A stretch of 55,698 nucleotides of DNA from assembly GCF_003217235.1 (NCBI RefSeq), contig NZ_QJTF01000024.1, positions 1-55,698 of the forward strand, given 5' to 3'. This stretch comes from Paramesorhizobium leguminum. GTDB lineage: Bacteria > Pseudomonadota > Alphaproteobacteria > Rhizobiales > Rhizobiaceae. Of this stretch, positions 51,611 to 55,698 are shown in pieces. How positions within the stretch are numbered: position 1 is the stretch's first letter; each line of letters starts with the position of its first letter. A program made the position numbers and the translations under genes. The notes beneath the pieces were generated by a model. The model saw only the letters and a list, made by a program, of their open reading frames with translations. It was not told the DNA's origin and did not search any database.

Positions 51611-52123
51611 TTAATCGAGAAGATCCGCCATGCGGTCACGGCAATGGGAAAGCGCCTTCATGATGTGTTTTTCCACCATGCTGCGCGAAATGCCGAGTTC
51701 GCCGGCGATTTCCATATGACTCAAGCCGTCGAACTTGTGCATCAGAAACACCTCGCGGCACCGGTCGGGCAGTTCGGCAACGGCTTTTTCCAGAATCTCC
51801 AGCCGCTGGCGATAATCGATGACGCTATCGGCAGGCGGCTCGTCCAGCGCCTGATCGGGAGCCAGCGCGGAGGTGAAGTAGCGGGCGCGGGAGGCCTCGC
51901 TGCGAAGATGATCGACGGCGATATTGTTGGCGACACGGAAGATATACGCGCGCGGGCTGTGAACCGGCGTTTCGGCTGGCAGGTGCTGCAATCGCAGATA
52001 CGTATCCTGCACAACGTCCCGCGCCGAGGCGGCGCTGCCGAGCTTTCTGGTCAGATGCCTGACCAGATCGGCATAATGCAGGGTCAGCATATGCAGCAGC
52101 GGAGACTTTTCGTCCGTAACCAT
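51611..52123 (-). CDS. fecI: FecI-like ECF sigma factor
   Basis: This 170-residue ECF sigma factor has region 2 as LVRHLTRKLGSAASARDVVQ, DTYLRLQHL and ARAYIFRVANNIAVDHLR-like sequence (SPRAYIFRVANNIAVDHLRS). Region 4 is LEKAVAELPDRCREVFLMHK, then GLSHMEIAGELGISRSMVEK, both typical of FecI. It heads the fecI-fecR pair and would direct transcription of the receptor locus when released by FecR. The 129 bp before it hold no gene; no clear TGA-N9-TCA box is seen there. Confidence 0.93.
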   Translation of the reverse strand: MVTDEKSPLLHMLTLHYADLVRHLTRKLGSAASARDVVQDTYLRLQHLPAETPVHSPRAYIFRVANNIAVDHLRSEASRARYFTSALAPDQALDEPPADSVIDYRQRLEILEKAVAELPDRCREVFLMHKFDGLSHMEIAGELGISRSMVEKHIMKALSHCRDRMADLLD

Positions 52124-52252
52124 CCTGGCACCAGTTTGCGCTTCAATTGTCCGTGAGGCAAAGCAGCTTTAGGCATCTTTAATGAATGAGTAAAGCTGTA
52201 CGCGCGTGAGGCCGGCTGCCTGCGAAAAGCCATTCAAGCGGTCATCCGATGC

Positions 52253-53440
52253 CTAAAGCACAAACGCTGATATCAGCGCCAAGGCGACTAATAAGCTGGA
52301 CGCGCTTAGAAGGGATGATGATATCCCGAACTGGTCAGCTAAAACGCCGACTATCAAGCTACCGAGTCCCATACCGACATACATTGCCAAGATGTTAAGA
52401 GAGATGGCTCTTGCTCGGACTTGGGAAGAAAAGATCGACTGCGTCTTACCATTCAGAATAGCCACCATCGCGCCCCATCCGATACCGAACAGCCCACATG
52501 CTCCCAACGCCTGCAAAAATCCGGTTCCTTTCGTCAACCCCGCCAGACCGAGAGCGCACGCGATACAAAGAAAAAATGCGACCCAGCCGTCCGACATCCG
52601 CATCCTAAGCCGCTTCAGAAATCCCGTCGCTACGACCGCACCTAGCCCAGTAGATCCCATGCACCAACCCAACAAGTTTGCGGATTCGCCCGGCATTGTT
52701 GTGTTCGCATAGACTGGCAGAAGAGCCCAAAAAGCGCTTCCGCTGAGGAATAATAAGAATGTGACCGAGAGTGTGGGGATAAACGCCTGCTGCTTGAGTA
52801 TACCGCCAAAACTCATTGGCGGTTGCTTTCGGTCATCGAACCCAACAAGGCGACTTTCAGAGGCGGGCCAAAACCAATACATAATTCCCAATGCAGCTCT
52901 CGATAACATCCCGTAGGCAAATACGGCTATTGGACCCGCGATCGTCAGGATTGCCGCACCCGCAGGGGGACCAAAAGACCTGGCCAAATTGGAGCCGAGT
53001 GTGTTCAATGCTGCAGCCTCCATGATTTTTGGGGGCTCGACGATATCCGCAGACATTGCTTGCGAGGCAGGAAAATTTGCCCCCATGCCAACTGCCATCA
53101 GGGCCGCGAACACGAGTAGAATTGCGGGAGTGACCGCTCCAATTGCGTAAGTTATGACCATGGCGGCGCCGACCGCTGTCATCCAGGCGTTGACCCAAAA
53201 GAGGAATCGGCGTCTTTCCCAGCGATCGGCAAGGATGCCGGCGGGAAGCGCCGCGAAAGCGACGGGGAGCGACGCTGCCGCTTGGACAGAAGCTACCATG
53301 AACGTCGACGCCGACATCTGGGTCATGGACCAGCCAATCGCAACTGTGTTCATCCAGACTGAGAAATATGCAAACTCGTTGAAGACCCAGTACGTGCGAA
53401 ATGGCCGCTCAAGCAAAAGCGTCATTTGTGGCTGCCGCAT
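52253..53440 (-). CDS. EntS-like MFS exporter (MFS_3 group)
   Basis: This 395-residue, about 12-span transporter of the major facilitator type resembles the EntS/MFS_3 group, whose best-known member exports enterobactin. Visible marks are FRTYWVFNEFAYFSVWMNTV at the N-terminus, PAGILADRWERRRFLFWVNA in loop 2-3, the FPASQAMSADIVEPPKIMEA and LNTLGSNLARSFGPPAGAAI stretches, and SSQVRARAISLNILAMYVGM in the second half. The start is ATG 53440, or ATG 53425 (MTLLLERPF). Base composition is noticeably less GC-rich than its neighbours, suggesting acquisition. No siderophore biosynthesis gene is in the window, so the substrate is open. Confidence 0.82.
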   Translation of the reverse strand: MRQPQMTLLLERPFRTYWVFNEFAYFSVWMNTVAIGWSMTQMSASTFMVASVQAAASLPVAFAALPAGILADRWERRRFLFWVNAWMTAVGAAMVITYAIGAVTPAILLVFAALMAVGMGANFPASQAMSADIVEPPKIMEAAALNTLGSNLARSFGPPAGAAILTIAGPIAVFAYGMLSRAALGIMYWFWPASESRLVGFDDRKQPPMSFGGILKQQAFIPTLSVTFLLFLSGSAFWALLPVYANTTMPGESANLLGWCMGSTGLGAVVATGFLKRLRMRMSDGWVAFFLCIACALGLAGLTKGTGFLQALGACGLFGIGWGAMVAILNGKTQSIFSSQVRARAISLNILAMYVGMGLGSLIVGVLADQFGISSSLLSASSLLVALALISAFVL

Positions 53441-53537
53441 GTTGCCAAGAGGTCGTGGCCCTTACCCATTCACGGAGTTCCTCATATTTTTCCTGCAGCC
53501 CCTCATAGGATTCCGCGGTAAATATAATGCTCTGCAT
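53409..53537 (-). CDS. Possible 42-residue protein overlapping the MFS start
   Basis: This frame starts at ATG 53537 and reads MQSIIFTAESYEGLQEKYEE, then LREWVRATTSWQHAAATNDA, ending 32 bp inside the MFS gene. The same reading continues three codons upstream of a stop as HAFLDTRCNAE, so it may be the C-terminal scrap of an older gene. The sequence looks protein-like (balanced helix EGLQEKYEELREWV) but I recognise no family, and the ribosome site (GCGGAA) is weak and too close. The remaining 53538-53679 holds nothing I can support. Confidence 0.25.
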   Translation of the reverse strand: MQSIIFTAESYEGLQEKYEELREWVRATTSWQHAAATNDAFA

Positions 53538-53679
53538 TTCCGCGTTGCAACGCGTGTCGAGAAAAGCATGTCAGCCAATGAAGGCAGACGGTTCGTGGGC
53601 AGCAGAATATGCTTGAGCACAGCCTTCAATCGTGCGCTACGGAATGCCATAAGGATGGCCTTCCCTAGAGAGCGATTCC

Positions 53680-55539
53680 ATGGTGCAGATACATACCCGT
53701 TTCGATCCAGAATTTGACGGCGAGGCGGCGAAAGAGCCGCTTGCCGTCCTGAAGCGCGTCTACGGTTACCCCGCCTTCCGTGGCAAGCAGGCCGATGTCG
53801 TCGAACGGGTCGTGTCGGGTGGCGACGCGGTCGTCCTGTTTCCGACCGGTGCAGGAAAATCCCTTTGCTACCAGATTCCGGCGCTCTGTCGTGATGGCGT
53901 CGGGATTGTGGTTTCACCTTTGATCGCGCTGATGCGGGATCAGGTGGAAGCGCTCAAGCAACTTGGCGTGCGCGCCGCCGCGCTGAACTCCTCGCTGACG
54001 CGCGAGGAATTCGTCGAGGTGCGCCGGGCGGTTGCCGATGGCGAACTCGATCTTCTCTATGTGACACCCGAACGCATTGTGACATCCGCCTTCAAGGACA
54101 TGGTCCGCAATGCGCGGATCGCCTTGTTCGCCATAGACGAGGCGCATTGCGTTTCCCAATGGGGGCATGATTTCCGCCCGGAATATCGCGAACTCGGCCA
54201 CCTCGCCGAGGAATATCCCGGCGTGCCGCGGATGGCGCTGACGGCGACAGCCGATCCGCATACCCGCGAAGATATCATCGACAAGCTCCACCTGCATTCG
54301 GCGGAAGTTTTTACCACCTCGTTCGACCGTCCGAATATCGCCTATGAAATCGTCGAGCGCGACCAGCCCCGGCAGCAACTCCTGCGTTTCCTCTCGCGCC
54401 ACAAGGGTTCGAGCGGCATCGTCTATTGCCTGTCGCGCGCCAAGGTGGAGGACACGGCGGAATGGCTGAACGGGCAGGGGATATACGCGCTTGCCTATCA
54501 TGCGGGCATGGACCGCGCCGTTCGCGATACCAATCAGGATGCCTTCCTGAAGGAGGAGGGCCTTTGCCTCGTCGCCACCGTGGCCTTCGGCATGGGCATC
54601 GACAAGCCGAATGTGCGCTATGTTGCGCATCTCGACCTGCCCGGCTCCGTCGAAGCCTATTATCAGGAAACGGGCCGCGCCGGGCGGGACGGGCTACCAT
54701 CGGATGTCTGGATGGCCTATGGCATGGCCGATGTCATCCAGCGCGGACGGATGATCGACGAAGGAAATTCAGGCGACGATATCAAGCGCGTCGAACGCGC
54801 CAAGCTCAATGCGCTGCTCGGTATCTGCGAAACGCCGGGTTGCCGCAGGCAGGCGATTCTCGCGCATTTCGGCGAGGCGCATGGGGGTCAATGCGGCAAT
54901 TGCGATACCTGCCTCAAGCCGGTGGAGACCTGGGACGGAACGGATGCCGCCATCAAGGCGCTGGCGGCGATCTACCGGACCGGCGAGCGCTTCGGCACCG
55001 GCCACCTCATCGACGTGCTGCTCGGCAATGAGAACGAGAAGACCACCCGCTTCGGCCATACTACCATGCCGGTTTTCGGGGCCGGTAAGGATATTGCGTC
55101 CAAGACCTGGCAGTCGGTCTACCGCCAGCTCCTGGCTGCCGGCCTTGTCAGCGTCGATCATGGCGCCTTCGGTGCGCTGAAACTGGAGCCGGGGGCCCGC
55201 GCCGTCTTCAAGCGCGAGCGCGAGGTTCGCTTCCGCAAGGACCGGCCCACGGGGAGGAAGGCAGCGAAGGGCGGGTCACTGCGTTCAGAAAACGCCAAAG
55301 CCGCGCTGGAAGGCGCTGATATGGAGCTTTTCATGGCGCTTCGCGCGGCCAGAATGCTTATCGCCAAGGAGCTCTCGGTTCCGCCCTATGTCGTCTTTCC
55401 AGACACGACGCTGGTTGCCTTCGCCACCGAGCGACCGACGACCCGCGATGCGCTCCTTGGCATCTCAGGTGTCGGTCAGTCGAAATTGGAGCGCTATGGC
55501 GATGCCTTCCTGAAGGTGATACGCGCGCACCGGAATTAG
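53680..55539 (+). CDS. recQ: RecQ family ATP-dependent DNA helicase
   Basis: This 619-residue 3'-5' helicase acts in recombination and fork repair. Motif I is [17 protein letters not shown], Ia [35 protein letters not shown] (DEAH plus the RecQ aromatic loop), [30 protein letters not shown] and [17 protein letters not shown]. The zinc-binding RQC region has [12 protein letters not shown] and [10 protein letters not shown]. The C-terminal HRDC domain runs from about [20 protein letters not shown] to [20 protein letters not shown]. Length and order match E. coli RecQ (about 610). It stands alone, with hairpins downstream. Confidence 0.96.
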   Translation: MVQIHTRFDPEFDGEAAKEPLAVLKRVYGYPAFRGKQADVVERVVSGGDAVVLFPTGAGKSLCYQIPALCRDGVGIVVSPLIALMRDQVEALKQLGVRAAALNSSLTREEFVEVRRAVADGELDLLYVTPERIVTSAFKDMVRNARIALFAIDEAHCVSQWGHDFRPEYRELGHLAEEYPGVPRMALTATADPHTREDIIDKLHLHSAEVFTTSFDRPNIAYEIVERDQPRQQLLRFLSRHKGSSGIVYCLSRAKVEDTAEWLNGQGIYALAYHAGMDRAVRDTNQDAFLKEEGLCLVATVAFGMGIDKPNVRYVAHLDLPGSVEAYYQETGRAGRDGLPSDVWMAYGMADVIQRGRMIDEGNSGDDIKRVERAKLNALLGICETPGCRRQAILAHFGEAHGGQCGNCDTCLKPVETWDGTDAAIKALAAIYRTGERFGTGHLIDVLLGNENEKTTRFGHTTMPVFGAGKDIASKTWQSVYRQLLAAGLVSVDHGAFGALKLEPGARAVFKREREVRFRKDRPTGRKAAKGGSLRSENAKAALEGADMELFMALRAARMLIAKELSVPPYVVFPDTTLVAFATERPTTRDALLGISGVGQSKLERYGDAFLKVIRAHRN

Positions 55540-55606
55540 GGCATTTCACTTTTGGATGGAACGATACTTTTTTGCCGGGTGCGGCAACTTCACCGTTGAG
55601 GCATGG

Positions 55607-55629
55607 ATTCCTGTGACAAGCACAGGAAT
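55607..55629 (+). terminator. Perfect hairpin downstream of recQ
   Basis: Nine-base arms ATTCCTGTG (55607-55615) and CACAGGAAT (55621-55629) pair perfectly around ACAAG. It lies 67 bp after the recQ stop and is followed by a T-rich run (TGTCTGTTTGTTTC), fitting an intrinsic terminator. A similar motif is a common intergenic repeat in rhizobial genomes. Confidence 0.6.
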
Positions 55630-55672
55630 TGTCTGTTTGTTTCATGCTTAATTGGCGCTGAGGCTGGATGCG

Positions 55673-55698
55673 ATTCCCGGGATGGCCACCCCGGGAAT
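55673..55698. repeat. Palindrome at the window end
   Basis: Arms ATTCCCGGG (55673-55681) and CCCGGGAAT (55690-55698) pair perfectly around an 8-base loop. The right arm ends at the last base of the window, so the element may extend further. With the hairpin at 55607 it probably forms one composite intergenic repeat. Confidence 0.6.

Noticed and set aside
55607-55698. CRISPR-like or phage attachment structure at the window end
   Set aside because: There are only two unlike palindromes, no spaced direct repeats and no integrase or tRNA nearby.

Overview
The window looks like chromosome or megaplasmid sequence from an alphaproteobacterium of the Hyphomicrobiales (Rhizobiales), probably in the Brucella/Ochrobactrum-Rhizobium neighbourhood. 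The reasons are a DUF3563 protein, a short YjdM/PhnA form, TGA-N9-TCA iron boxes of the RirA type, and two families of palindromic intergenic repeats that resemble rhizobial mosaic elements. No rRNA, tRNA or CRISPR was seen. The genus is an inference; no marker gene fixes it.

Layout. (1) 1-3.9 kb is accessory debris: a frameshifted type I secretion ABC transporter/HlyD pair, an AT-rich four-helix membrane protein bracketed by 16-bp direct repeats, a truncated IS3-family element and an MFS scrap. (2) 3.9-6.9 kb holds a YdhS-like FAD/NAD(P) protein, DUF3563, a repeat and a Bcr/CflA-type efflux pump. (3) 7.0-16.0 kb is one seven-gene minus-strand operon (solute-binding protein, alpha/beta hydrolase, gamma-glutamyltransferase, two permeases, two ATPases) divergent from an IclR regulator, with a strong palindrome between them. 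(4) 16.2-20.8 kb is an outer-membrane factor-macA-macB efflux operon. (5) 20.9-27.4 kb carries a short PhnA, a LysR regulator and siderophore locus 1 (TonB receptor, FhuD-like, fused FhuB-like). (6) 27.5-35.5 kb is a complete kdp potassium operon (a 27-residue leader membrane peptide, kdpF, A, B, C, D, E).

(7) 35.7-39.5 kb is the most interesting part: a compact class II lanthipeptide locus. Two small precursor peptides share a leader but have different Cys/Ser/Thr-rich C-termini. They are followed by a FabA/FabZ-like hotdog protein that seems to have lost its catalytic His, and by a LanM synthetase with intact zinc ligands. No transporter, protease or immunity gene is adjacent. Lanthionine formation and any acyl modification are inferred from families, not demonstrated.

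(8) 39.6-44.6 kb is a copper-handling operon (lipoprotein, TolC-type, multicopper oxidase, cupredoxin, CusF-like, DUF411) plus a His/Cys-rich exported protein. (9) 44.8-52.1 kb is siderophore locus 2 (fused FhuB-like, FhuD-like, a transducing TonB receptor with an STN domain, FecR, FecI). The receptor lies between two copies of a second repeat family, one of which forms the 5' end of the fhuD-like reading frame. (10) 52.2-55.7 kb holds an EntS-like MFS exporter of lower GC, recQ, and two palindromes at the window end. Both siderophore loci lack a FhuC-type ATPase, and each receptor has a TGA-N9-TCA box upstream.
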